Below are positions 17,133 to 25,409 of a stretch of DNA of 64,000 nucleotides, one piece after another. Position numbers and translations under genes: made by a program. The notes below the pieces were generated by a model. That model had not been told where the DNA came from and searched no databases. It was given only the letters and a program-made list of their open reading frames with translations. The DNA comes from Planctomycetota bacterium (GTDB lineage Bacteria > Planctomycetota > UBA1135 > GCA-002686595). Location: positions 1-64,000 of the forward strand of contig JACKHV010000008.1 of assembly GCA_020638835.1 (NCBI GenBank), read 5' to 3'. The number at the start of each line of letters is the position of its first letter. The stretch's first letter is position 1.

Positions 17133-17183
17133 AGGCCGGAAGCCGGCGTTCCTCCCAACGAGGGATGCCGGCTCCGGCCTTTC
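17133..17183 (+). terminator. Rho-independent-like terminator after rplS
   Basis: Long stem AGGCCGGAAGCCGGC (17133-17147) against GCCGGCTCCGGCCT (17167-17180), 14 bp with one bulged A, followed by TTT. Confidence 0.65.
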
Positions 17184-17234
17184 GCATATCGAGTCTCCAC
17201 CACTTCCGCTTCCCCGAGCCGGTTCCCCACCGCC

Positions 17235-20195
17235 ATGCCTGAGAACAACGGTCGCAAGGTCTTCCTCGTCCTTGCCCTACTGATCGGCGCCGCGCTGCTG
17301 ATCCTCCTTCCCGATCGACCCTTCCGCATGGGTCTCGACCTCGAAGGCGGCACGCGCATCGTCTATTCGGTCGACTTCCAGAAGGCGCTCGACGAAGGGA
17401 AGATCAACGCCCAGCAGTTCCAGAACAAGGGCGCGCTGATGGCGGAGACGATCGGGCTCGTGCGCGAGCGCATCGACCCGGACGGCGTGCTCGAGCCGCG
17501 CATCTACCCCGAGGGCGAAGAGCGCTTCGTCGTCGAGATCCCCGGCATCGCGAACCTCGCGGAAGTGAAGGCAGACCTGCCGCTCTCGATCGAGCTGCGC
17601 AAGGGAGAGCGCCAGCTGCGCGTCTCGGTCGAGCGCCCCGGCGACGACCAGCAGCTGCTCAACTTCCCCGCCGGCGGCGGCGTGATCCGCGTCGGGGACT
17701 CGGAACAGATCCGCTACGACAGCCGCATCGGAACGGACTTCGAGGGCCTGCGCCGCGGCGTCGGCGGCACCGTCGACTCCGACCACATTGCGGGTGAGAC
17801 CGTCCACCTCGTCTCGAACGACCCGATCAAGAGCCGCATCGAGAACCCCGGCTCGCTGAAGTTCTACATCCGCGCGCAGCTCAAAGACTGGCCCGTCGGC
17901 ACCGACGAGACCACTGCGAAGAGCAACGTCGACAAGTGGATCGAAGCCAACCCGGGCGCCGGCATCAGCGTCTACAACCGCCTCTCCCCCGAGGAAGGCG
18001 GCCCGCCGGTCGGCATCGCGTGGTTCCCGATGCGCGAGACCGAGCTCGACCGCGTCAGCGGTCGCACGCTGCAGGATCGCCTCGTTCCGCTCGCCATCCC
18101 GAAAGAAGAGTGGAACTTCACCGGCACCGACCTCGAGTACGTCGGCCCCACCTGGGACGACTTCAACCTGCCGGCGATCATGCTGCAGCTGAAGAGCTCG
18201 AAGTCACCCGTCTTCAGCGACTTCACCGGTGAACACGTCAACCAGCTGATGGCGATCGTGATCTCCGACGAGATCGCCTCGCTCGCCAACATCCAAGAAC
18301 GACTCGGTTCCTCCTTCCGCATCACCGGTCAGTTCACGCAGCAGGAAGTCGACAGCACGGTTCAGGTACTGCGCTCCGGCTCGCTGACCTACGACGTGAA
18401 GTTCGAGGAAGAGGAACGTGTCGGTCCGACGCTCGGCGAGCAGTACATCAAGCAGGGCGCCATTTCCGTGGTGCTCGCGTTCTCCGTCGTGCTCGTCTTC
18501 ATGCTCTTCTACTACCGCAAGCTCGGCGTGTTCGCGGCGATCTCGCTGCTCGCGAACCTCCTGCTGCTGATGGGCGCCATGGCGTTCATGCAGGCGACGC
18601 TGACGCTCCCCGGCGTGGCGGGCATCATCCTCACCGTCGGTATGGCGGTGGACGCGAACATCCTGATCTACGAACGGATCCGCGAAGAACAGCTGAAGGG
18701 CTCGAAGGTCATCCAAGCGACCAAGAGCGGCTTCCAGGCGGCGCTCTCGACGATCGTCGACGCCAACCTGACGACGCTGATCACCGCGATCATCCTCGGC
18801 TACGTCGGCACCGGCCCGGTGCGCGGCTTCGCGACGACGCTGTCCGTCGGCATCCTGACGTCGATGTTCTCGGCGCTCGTGATCACGCGACTGCTCGTGG
18901 ACATGTCGCTGAACAAGTCCTCGCAGCACTTCGGCATGCTGCAGCTGATCGGCCGCACCGAAGTCGCCTTCATGAAGAAGGCCCGCATCGCGATGCCCGT
19001 CTCGGGCCTCGTGATCGTCGTCGGCCTCGGCCTGCTCAGCCAGGTGCCCTCCGAGAAGCTGTTCTCGATCGACTTCCTCGGCGGCTCGTCGCTGGTGATC
19101 CGCACGGAGAAGCCGCAGCAGACGGACGCCGTGCGCGAGCTCGTCAACCAGATCGAGGGTGCCGTCGGCGAGCACTCCGAAGTCAGCCCGCTGATCGACT
19201 CGGGTGACAGCGCGAACGGCTACAAGCAGTTCCGCATCACCTACAAGAACGTCGAAGGCGCTTCGGAGTCGGGTGGCGAGTCCACCACCGAGGGCCTCGT
19301 GAAGGAGAAGCTCGCTTCGATCCTGCAACACGGCCCCGTGGTCGTCGAAGTCTCCGGCAGCACGGCCTCCGGACGCCTGTACTTCGAGTACGCCCACCCG
19401 GTCGCCGACATCACGGCGATCGTCGAAGGCGTGTCGGGCCTCAGCGAGACCTCCATCACGGAAGTCCCCGGTGAGTTCGGCCTCTACGACTTCACCGCCA
19501 AGGTCGAGCCGGGCAACCGCCCGAGCAGCCTGATCACCGGCATCGGACAGGCCTTCGAGGGCCAGAGCGACTCGCAAGGTGACGCGCTGGTACTCGCGCA
19601 ACCCGTCCCGGAGATCTCCTCCGTCGGCGCGCAGATCGTCGGCGAGCTGCGCGACAACGCGATCCTCGCGATCGTCTTCTCGCTGTTCGCGGTCGTGCTC
19701 TACATCCGCATGCGCTTCGCGGAGTACAGCTACGGCATCGCGGCGGTGGTCGCGCTCGTACACGACGTGCTGATCACCCTCGGTGTGCTCGCTGTCGCGA
19801 TCGACCTCCACATGGTCGCCGCGGAGCTCAGCCTGCCGATGGTCGCGGCCTTCCTGACGATCATCGGTTACTCGCTGAACGACACGATCGTCGTGTTCGA
19901 CCGCATCCGCGAGAACCGTCCGCGCATGAAGGGCACCTTCGAGGAGATCCTCAACACCTCGATCAACCAGACCCTCTCGCGGACGCTGCTGACCTCGGCC
20001 ACGACGCTGATGGCGGTGGTCATCCTGTTCGCCTTCAACTACGGCAGCGGCAGCCTCCTGGAAGGCTTCGCCTTCGCCCTGACGATCGGCGTGGTCGTCG
20101 GTACCTACTCCTCGATCTTCATCGCCAGCCCGGCGCTGCTCTTCTTCGAGCGCCGCAACGCGAAGCGGAACGCGGCGCACGGTTCCGCCGACTGA
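17235..20195 (+). CDS. secDF: Fused SecD-SecF protein-export membrane protein
   Basis: 986 residues in one chain. It is a proton-motive-force-driven component that pulls proteins out of SecYEG on the periplasmic side. The SecD half has an N-terminal helix, the D-L-E-G-G motif (residues 35-39), a large periplasmic region and helices from about 410, ending in V-D-A-N-I-L-I-Y-E-R-I-R-E-E. The SecF half starts near residue 580 with F-S-I-D-F-L-G-G-S and ends with N-D-T-I-V-V-F-D-R-I-R-E-N and a last helix. The periplasmic P1 region is longer than in E. coli SecD homologues of similar arrangement. Monocistronic, with a strong hairpin after it. Confidence 0.95.
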   Translation: MPENNGRKVFLVLALLIGAALLILLPDRPFRMGLDLEGGTRIVYSVDFQKALDEGKINAQQFQNKGALMAETIGLVRERIDPDGVLEPRIYPEGEERFVVEIPGIANLAEVKADLPLSIELRKGERQLRVSVERPGDDQQLLNFPAGGGVIRVGDSEQIRYDSRIGTDFEGLRRGVGGTVDSDHIAGETVHLVSNDPIKSRIENPGSLKFYIRAQLKDWPVGTDETTAKSNVDKWIEANPGAGISVYNRLSPEEGGPPVGIAWFPMRETELDRVSGRTLQDRLVPLAIPKEEWNFTGTDLEYVGPTWDDFNLPAIMLQLKSSKSPVFSDFTGEHVNQLMAIVISDEIASLANIQERLGSSFRITGQFTQQEVDSTVQVLRSGSLTYDVKFEEEERVGPTLGEQYIKQGAISVVLAFSVVLVFMLFYYRKLGVFAAISLLANLLLLMGAMAFMQATLTLPGVAGIILTVGMAVDANILIYERIREEQLKGSKVIQATKSGFQAALSTIVDANLTTLITAIILGYVGTGPVRGFATTLSVGILTSMFSALVITRLLVDMSLNKSSQHFGMLQLIGRTEVAFMKKARIAMPVSGLVIVVGLGLLSQVPSEKLFSIDFLGGSSLVIRTEKPQQTDAVRELVNQIEGAVGEHSEVSPLIDSGDSANGYKQFRITYKNVEGASESGGESTTEGLVKEKLASILQHGPVVVEVSGSTASGRLYFEYAHPVADITAIVEGVSGLSETSITEVPGEFGLYDFTAKVEPGNRPSSLITGIGQAFEGQSDSQGDALVLAQPVPEISSVGAQIVGELRDNAILAIVFSLFAVVLYIRMRFAEYSYGIAAVVALVHDVLITLGVLAVAIDLHMVAAELSLPMVAAFLTIIGYSLNDTIVVFDRIRENRPRMKGTFEEILNTSINQTLSRTLLTSATTLMAVVILFAFNYGSGSLLEGFAFALTIGVVVGTYSSIFIASPALLFFERRNAKRNAAHGSAD

Positions 20196-20219
20196 TCGCG
20201 GGGGGCCGCCCCGACGCGC

Positions 20220-20255
20220 GCGAGCCCCCCGGCAGACGGCTGCCGGGGGGCTCGC
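20220..20255. terminator. Strong GC hairpin after secDF
   Basis: Perfect 16-bp stem GCGAGCCCCCCGGCAG / CTGCCGGGGGGCTCGC (20220-20235, 20240-20255) with loop ACGG. There is no T tract, so it may be only a 3'-end stabiliser. Confidence 0.6.
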
Positions 20256-20306
20256 TCGTGATCCGGGGGCCTTCGCGCTTCCCCTTCGACCGACTACACT
20301 CCCCTC

Positions 20307-20813
20307 GTGCGGATCCTCCTCGGCTGGCTCATCCTGATCACCTGCGCGGCGCTCGCGGGCTTGATCCAGTCGCGCTTCACCGAGAGCGTGCGGACCGAGC
20401 GCGAGAGCCTGCTGCGGGCGCGCGGCGCGCGCACCGGCCCGGACGACGGCTGGTCGCAGGTGATCGTCGGCGCACCGAGCGGCGCCGAGGCGGCGGAGGT
20501 CGAGTGGTATCCCCAGGCGGAACCCGTCCCGCCGGAACCCGAGCCGAACTTCGACGACGACTTGGGCGAAGGCAGCGTCCCCGTCCCCGAGCCGGAGGAC
20601 CGCACCTGGCAGGTGCGCATCAGCTCGGGCATGGTGCTGAGCAAGCTCTGCGCGGAGGCCTACGGGCGCGGCACGCCTTCGATCGTCGACGCCGTCGCGC
20701 GCTACAACGGACTCGACGACGCGAACCACTTGTCGGTCGGCGACGTGATCCTGCTGCCGCCCTTCGACGAGCTGACCGACGCGAACGGCGCGCCGCTCAC
20801 TCGTCCGCGCTGA
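20307..20813 (+). CDS. LysM-domain membrane-anchored protein
   Basis: 168 residues from the GTG at 20307. One N-terminal helix (residues 2-20) is followed by a Pro/Glu-rich linker and a C-terminal LysM-like domain (about 98-152; W-Q-V-R-I-S-S-G-M-V-L-S-K-L and L-S-V-G-D-V-I-L-L-P). LysM binds peptidoglycan glycan strands, so this is probably a wall-associated periplasmic protein. A -10-like TACACT at 20295-20300 leaves almost no leader. The 3' end overlaps the convergent hflX gene by 17 bp. Confidence 0.8.
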   Translation: MRILLGWLILITCAALAGLIQSRFTESVRTERESLLRARGARTGPDDGWSQVIVGAPSGAEAAEVEWYPQAEPVPPEPEPNFDDDLGEGSVPVPEPEDRTWQVRISSGMVLSKLCAEAYGRGTPSIVDAVARYNGLDDANHLSVGDVILLPPFDELTDANGAPLTRPR

Positions 20814-22128
20814 TCGGCACGCGCGGCGACTCGAGGTACTCGCACTCGAGTTCCTTCCCGCCGTCGCGCAACAGGTTGCCCAGCGCGCCGCGGTCGATCC
20901 GCGCCCGCATCAGCATGGTCGTGTCCCCCACGACCGACTCTTCCGACACGACGCCGACCTTCTTGATCATGGCGTGCAGGCGGCCGTTCGAGACGGGGAA
21001 GCGCAGCTCGACGACGGCCGAGCGCTCGTCGAGTTGCTTGCGCAGCAACTCGTCCAGGCGGTCGATGCCCTCGCCGGTCGCGGCGGAGAGGAAGATCACT
21101 TCCTGCTCGACGCCCTGCAGCAAGGTGTGGAGTTCGATGCGGTCCACGACGCGATCGACCTTGTTGAACACGATCGCGTCGGCGCGCGTGTGGTGCGAGA
21201 AGCCGGAAAGCACCTTGGTCACCGCCGCCATCTGTTCCGCCGCGTCGGGGTGGCTGGCGTCGACCACGTGCAGCAGGTAGTCCGCGTTGAGCATCTCTTC
21301 CAAGGTCGCGTGGAAGGACGCGACCAGGTGGTGCGGCAGGCGGCGCAGGAAGCCGACCGTGTCGGAGAGCAGCACGACGCGACCGTCAGACAGGCGCCAC
21401 TGACGCGTTCGCGTGTCGAGCGTCGCGAACAGCATGTCCGCGACGAGTTCCTCGGCGCCGGTCAGCTTGTTGAGCAGCGTGGACTTGCCGGCGTTCGTGT
21501 ACCCGACGAGGCCGACCGTGAAGTGTTCCGAACGCGACTGGACCTCACGCAGCTTGCGGGCTTCGATCTCGGCGAGCTGTTTCTTGAGGTCGGTGATGCG
21601 CTTCTTCAGCAGCCGGCGATCGGTCTCGAGCTGCGTCTCGCCGGGACCCCGCGTGCCGATCGCGCCCTCCATCCGCTCGAGGTGCGTCCACATGCGCCGC
21701 AGGCGCGGGAACATGTACTCGTTCTGCGCGAGCTCGACCTGCAGCCGCGCTTGGCGGGTCTGCGCACGGCGCGCGAAGATGTCGAGGATCAGCTCGGAGC
21801 GGTCGACGATGCGCACCTTCCAGGCCTTCTCGAGGTTGCGCCCCTGCGCCGGCGTCAGGTCGTTGTCGACGACCACGGCGTCGGGCTTGTAGCGCTCGAT
21901 CTCCTCGGCGACCTCCTCGACCTTGCCGCGCCCCATCAGCGTCGCGGGGTTCGGCTTGTCGCGCTTCTGCACGATGCCGGGGCCGACGACCTCGCCGTCG
22001 GCCGCGCGCACGAGGCCGCGGATCTCGGACAGCTCGCCGCCGTACTCGGGCTTCATGCCGTCGAGCAACACGCCGCAGACGAGGACGCGCTCACGCGGCG
22101 ACTTGGTCGGACTGGGTTCTCTGCTCAT
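20797..22128 (-). CDS. hflX: GTPase HflX
   Basis: 443 residues. Ribosome-associated GTPase that splits or rescues 70S ribosomes under stress. N-terminal HflX domain (G-R-G-K-V-E-E-V and V-V-V-D-N-D-L-T-P-A-Q motifs), then a coiled region G-P-G-E-T-Q-L-E-T-D-R-R. The G domain has P-loop G-Y-T-N-A-G-K-S-T, G3 D-T-V-G-F and G4 N-K-V-D. The usual HflX length is ~430. The start ATG at 22126-22128 overlaps the nadB stop, so nadB-hflX are cotranslated. Confidence 0.95.
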   Translation of the reverse strand: MSREPSPTKSPRERVLVCGVLLDGMKPEYGGELSEIRGLVRAADGEVVGPGIVQKRDKPNPATLMGRGKVEEVAEEIERYKPDAVVVDNDLTPAQGRNLEKAWKVRIVDRSELILDIFARRAQTRQARLQVELAQNEYMFPRLRRMWTHLERMEGAIGTRGPGETQLETDRRLLKKRITDLKKQLAEIEARKLREVQSRSEHFTVGLVGYTNAGKSTLLNKLTGAEELVADMLFATLDTRTRQWRLSDGRVVLLSDTVGFLRRLPHHLVASFHATLEEMLNADYLLHVVDASHPDAAEQMAAVTKVLSGFSHHTRADAIVFNKVDRVVDRIELHTLLQGVEQEVIFLSAATGEGIDRLDELLRKQLDERSAVVELRFPVSNGRLHAMIKKVGVVSEESVVGDTTMLMRARIDRGALGNLLRDGGKELECEYLESPRVPISADE

Positions 22129-23822
22129 CGCGCGGCCGGTTCGGCGCTGTGCACGGCTTCGCGGCTGCGCACCACGCGCGCGACACGGTCGCCCTCGAGG
22201 ATCGGCGTCAGCACGGTGTGCGCGCGACACTCCTCGCGGGGCTCGGGGAAGTCGGAGCGGTAGTGGACGCCGCGGGACTCTTCGCGGAAGGCCGCGCAAG
22301 CGGTGGCGAGCCTGGAGACGCTGAGCATGTTCAACAGTTGGATGGTGCTCGAGTCGCGCTCGGCGAGCTCGTGCACGACGCGCGACCAGAAGCCGAGCTT
22401 GTCCGCCGCTTCGGCGAGGCCCGCGGCGCTGCGCTGCACGCCCATCTCGCGCCACATCATCGACTTGAGCGAGTAGGTCAGGTCCTCGACGTTGACGCGG
22501 AACGACCGTTGGTCGAGCTCGCGCCGTGGCCGGGGCGCGCCCTGGAAACGACGCAGCACGGGAGCCTCGGCGCGCGCCTCGGCGACGGCCGCGCCCGCGC
22601 GGCGACCGAGCACGAGGCCTTCGAGGAGCGAGTTCGAACCCATGCGATTCGCGCCGTGCAGGCCCGTCGCAGCGACCTCCCCCACGGCCCACAGCCCAGG
22701 CAAGCTGCTGCGACCGTCGCGATCCACCGCGATGCCGCCGATCTGGTAGTGCGCGCCCGGACGCACCGGGATCGGATCGCGCGCGATGTCGATGCCGAAC
22801 AGCTCGCACACGCGGCCGATGCCGGGGAACAGCTGGTGCGGATCGCCGTCGATCTCGGAGAGGTCGAGGTAGACGTTCGTGTCGTGCGTCTCGACCATGC
22901 GGCGGAACACGGCGCGGCTGACCACGTCGCGCGGCGCGAGCTCCGCCGCCGGGTGGTACTCCGGCATGAAGCGCACGCCGTCCTTGTCGCGCAGGATGCC
23001 GCCGGCGCCGCGCACGATCTCGCTGATCAGCACGCGCGCCGCGCCCGCGATGTAGAGGCAGGTCGGGTGGAACTGCACGAACTCGAGGTCGCGCAGCACC
23101 GCGCCCGCGCGCGAAGCCATCGCCACGCCGTCACCGGTCGCGACGGGCGGGTTGGTCGTCTCGCGGTAGATCTGTCCCGAGCCGCCGGTCGCGAACAAGA
23201 CGTCCGGCGCGCAGAAGGCCACCAGGTCGCCGCGCGCGGTGCGCGTCAGCACGCCGGCGGCGCGACCGTCCTCACCGGTGAGGATGTCGATCGCCAGGCT
23301 GCCGGCGAAGGTCGTGATGCGATCCTCGGCCTCGACGGCCGCGATCAGCGCGCGCTGGAACTCGATGCCAGTGGCGTCGCCGTGCGCGTGCACGATCCGC
23401 GGATGGCTGTGACCGCCTTCGCGCGAGAGCAGGAAGTCCCCGCTCGACTCGCGGTCGAGCTGCGTGCCGATCGCGAGCAGGGCGTTCACCGCCTCGGGAC
23501 CGCCGCGCACGACCGTCTCGACCGTGTCGACGTCACACAGGCCGCAGCCGACCTCGAGGGTGTCCGCGACGTGCGCCGCGAAGGAGTCCGCCGGATGCAG
23601 CACCGCCGCCAGTCCGCCCTGCGCGTAGCGCGTGTTCGACTCGGACAGGTCGGCTTTCGCCAGCAGGGCGACCGTCAGGCCCCGGCGCGCGGCCTCGAGT
23701 GCCGCCGTCGACCCCGCGACGCCCCCTCCGAGCACGACGAGGTCGTAGCGGTAGGCGGGCACCTCGCGCGAGTCGAACGCGAGCAGGTACCGGTCGTGGT
23801 CGAGCTGGAGCTCCGGCTTCAA
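22125..23822 (-). CDS. nadB: L-aspartate oxidase
   Basis: FAD-dependent enzyme that oxidises L-aspartate to iminoaspartate, the first step of NAD synthesis. FAD-binding motif G-G-G-V-A-G-S-T-A-A-L-E-A-A near the N-terminus, then S-N-T-R-Y-A-Q-G-G-L-A-A. The active-site region is R-D-V-V-S-R-A-V and H-Y-Q-I-G-G-I-A-V-D. The start is uncertain: no ATG is near the conserved N-terminus. The TTG at 23820-23822 gives 565 residues and a GTG at 23760-23762 gives 545. Upstream codons to a TTG at 24017 look non-coding. NadA and NadC are not in the window. Confidence 0.9.
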   Translation of the reverse strand: MKPELQLDHDRYLLAFDSREVPAYRYDLVVLGGGVAGSTAALEAARRGLTVALLAKADLSESNTRYAQGGLAAVLHPADSFAAHVADTLEVGCGLCDVDTVETVVRGGPEAVNALLAIGTQLDRESSGDFLLSREGGHSHPRIVHAHGDATGIEFQRALIAAVEAEDRITTFAGSLAIDILTGEDGRAAGVLTRTARGDLVAFCAPDVLFATGGSGQIYRETTNPPVATGDGVAMASRAGAVLRDLEFVQFHPTCLYIAGAARVLISEIVRGAGGILRDKDGVRFMPEYHPAAELAPRDVVSRAVFRRMVETHDTNVYLDLSEIDGDPHQLFPGIGRVCELFGIDIARDPIPVRPGAHYQIGGIAVDRDGRSSLPGLWAVGEVAATGLHGANRMGSNSLLEGLVLGRRAGAAVAEARAEAPVLRRFQGAPRPRRELDQRSFRVNVEDLTYSLKSMMWREMGVQRSAAGLAEAADKLGFWSRVVHELAERDSSTIQLLNMLSVSRLATACAAFREESRGVHYRSDFPEPREECRAHTVLTPILEGDRVARVVRSREAVHSAEPAAR

Positions 23823-24027
23823 GTGCGGATTCGGGGGTCGCCCCCGGCCCTCTCGGCGCGGGGAAGGGCGCAGATTGTAGGGCCTACCGCACGGCCCGCG
23901 TCGCGCGCCCGACCGAAATCCGCCCTGGGAGCGCCGAAAGGCCCCGCCGGAGACCCCGGAATGCGCGCCTAGGGCTCCGTGCGAGCCCGGTGATCCCAGT
24001 CGCAGGAACCCGAACAAATTCCTACCC

Positions 24028-24064
24028 GTTCGGGACTTGTTCGGGGCCGGCCGGCCGATAGATT
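24028..24064 (+). promoter_or_regulatory. lexA promoter with GTTC-N7-GTTC operator
   Basis: Direct half-sites GTTC at 24028-24031 and 24039-24042, 7 nt apart. The second overlaps the putative -35 TTGTTC (24037-24042); a -10 TAGATT follows at 24059-24064 after 16 bp. More GTTC half-sites lie at 24073 (same strand) and 24006 and 24012 (other strand). GTTC-N7-GTTC is the known LexA box of Alphaproteobacteria; autoregulation of lexA here is inferred from position. Confidence 0.6.
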
Positions 24065-24227
24065 AGGCATCCGTTCGGGAGCGAGGCCAACGCCCACGGA
24101 CGTCCGACGAGCCACGCGGCCACGACATCACCCGGCTGCCGCCCGTCACCCCGACCCGCGAACCGACCTTCCGACGAATCCCTGTGGCGACCGCACTGGC
24201 CGCCGCGCACGAAGGAGCAGCAGCCAC

Positions 24228-24314
24228 ATGACGACCTTGATCTACACCGCACGCCACGACGGACCCTCGATCCTCTTCTTCGCGGCGCTGATCGCGGCCA
24301 CCTTTCTGATCTGA
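24228..24314 (+). CDS. 28-residue single-pass membrane peptide in the lexA leader
   Basis: ATG at 24228 with AAGGAG about 10 nt upstream, ending TGA at 24312-24314. The first 13 residues are polar with Tyr, Arg, His and Asp. The last 15 (from Ser14) are continuously hydrophobic (L-F-F-A-A-L-I-A-A-T-F-L-I). This suits a C-tail-anchored peptide. It lies between the putative LexA-controlled promoter and lexA, on the same strand, so it would be SOS-induced. The layout recalls small SOS membrane peptides such as SidA of Caulobacter (29 residues), but no similarity can be claimed. It may also be only a leader ORF. Confidence 0.5.
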   Translation: MTTLIYTARHDGPSILFFAALIAATFLI

Positions 24315-24568
24315 GCGTCCGCGCCTGAGTTGAACGCTCACGCGGAGCGCAGCGCTACGCTGCACCGCGACCTTCCGACGAACACGACTCGAGACTCACG
24401 CCGAAGCTTGCACCCGCGCGCCCTCGCGGACACCGTGACCTTCCCGCGGAACGGCGCACAGCAACACGACACCACACCACCCAGGTTCCGACTGTTCCGG
24501 CAGCCGACACCGACCGCGAGCCCCGGCGTGGGACTCGAGCCGTCCTCCTCCTCACCGAACGCTTCACG

Positions 24569-25177
24569 ATGAACCAGCGAGCCGCCCTCACGCGACGCCA
24601 ACACCAGATCCTCGACTACTTGAAGTCGTACACCGAGGAGACGGGCATGGCCCCCACCCTCGAAGAGATCGCGGCGAACTTCGGCGTGAACAAGGTGACG
24701 ATCTTCGGCCACATCGGCGAGCTGGAACGCAAGGGCGTGATCGAACGGGCGGGCAAGGGCCTCAGCCGCGCGCTGCGCGTGGTCGAGGACGACGCGCCGC
24801 GCTCCGCCGCTTCGGTCTCGATCCTGGGGCGCATCGCGGCGGGCTCCCCGATCCAAGCGGTCGAGGATCCCGAGACCCTCGACCTCTGCGACCTGATCCC
24901 GAAGGACCGCGACGTCTACGCGCTGCGCGTGAAGGGCGACTCGATGATCGAAGATGCGATCCGGGACGGCGACATCGTCCTCGTCGAGCGCCGCGAGACC
25001 GCGCGCAACGGCGAGACCGTGGTGGCCGTCCTCGAGGACGAAGAAGTGACCTTGAAGCGCTTCTACAAGGAAGCCGGACGCATCCGGCTCCAACCAGCCA
25101 ACTCGAGCATGGGCCCGATCTACGTGGACGACGTGCAGGTGCGCGGCGTGGTGATCGGGGTCCTGCGACAGTTCTGA
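24569..25177 (+). CDS. lexA: LexA repressor
   Basis: 202 residues, standard length. SOS master repressor that self-cleaves when RecA is activated. N-terminal winged helix (L-T-R-R-Q-H-Q-I-L-D-Y-L at 7-18; recognition region V-N-K-V-T-I-F-G-H-I at 40-49). Cleavage site Ala91-Gly92, catalytic Ser125 (G-D-S-M-I-E) and Lys163 (V-T-L-K-R-F-Y) in the S24 domain. The recognition helix has V-T-I-F-G-H-I where E. coli has N-A-A-E-E-H-L, consistent with a different operator. The 254 nt between the small peptide gene and this ATG contain no convincing gene. Confidence 0.97.
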   Translation: MNQRAALTRRQHQILDYLKSYTEETGMAPTLEEIAANFGVNKVTIFGHIGELERKGVIERAGKGLSRALRVVEDDAPRSAASVSILGRIAAGSPIQAVEDPETLDLCDLIPKDRDVYALRVKGDSMIEDAIRDGDIVLVERRETARNGETVVAVLEDEEVTLKRFYKEAGRIRLQPANSSMGPIYVDDVQVRGVVIGVLRQF

Positions 25178-25241
25178 GAGCACCCAAACTTGTCAGAGAG
25201 ACGCCAGGACAACTGGCGGAGGCCCGCGTCTCGGGCCTCAA

Positions 25242-25275
25242 CGGGGGATCGCGTCCGGCGATCCCCCGCGCTCTT
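25242..25275 (+). terminator. Terminator after lexA
   Basis: Stem CGGGGGATCGC / GCGATCCCCCG (25242-25252, 25258-25268), 11 bp with a 5-nt loop, followed by CGCTCTTT. A smaller hairpin AGGCCCG/CGGGCCT precedes it at 25220-25238. Confidence 0.6.
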
Positions 25276-25409
25276 TGGGTGAGGGTCGGGCGCCGCCTCG
25301 GGACGCCCGCGCCGCGGCCGCGGATCGGCGAACGATCGGTTGCGACGGAGAGGATCGTCCCCCGCACCGGATCGAGCTAGGCTGGGGGCCCCTCGACCCC
25401 TCGCTCAAG

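Noticed and set aside
24330..24572. 80-codon frame ending as ATGA on the lexA start
   Set aside because: It begins with TTG, has no ribosome site and its translation is scrambled (Arg/Pro/Ser/Thr-rich). I treat it as leader.
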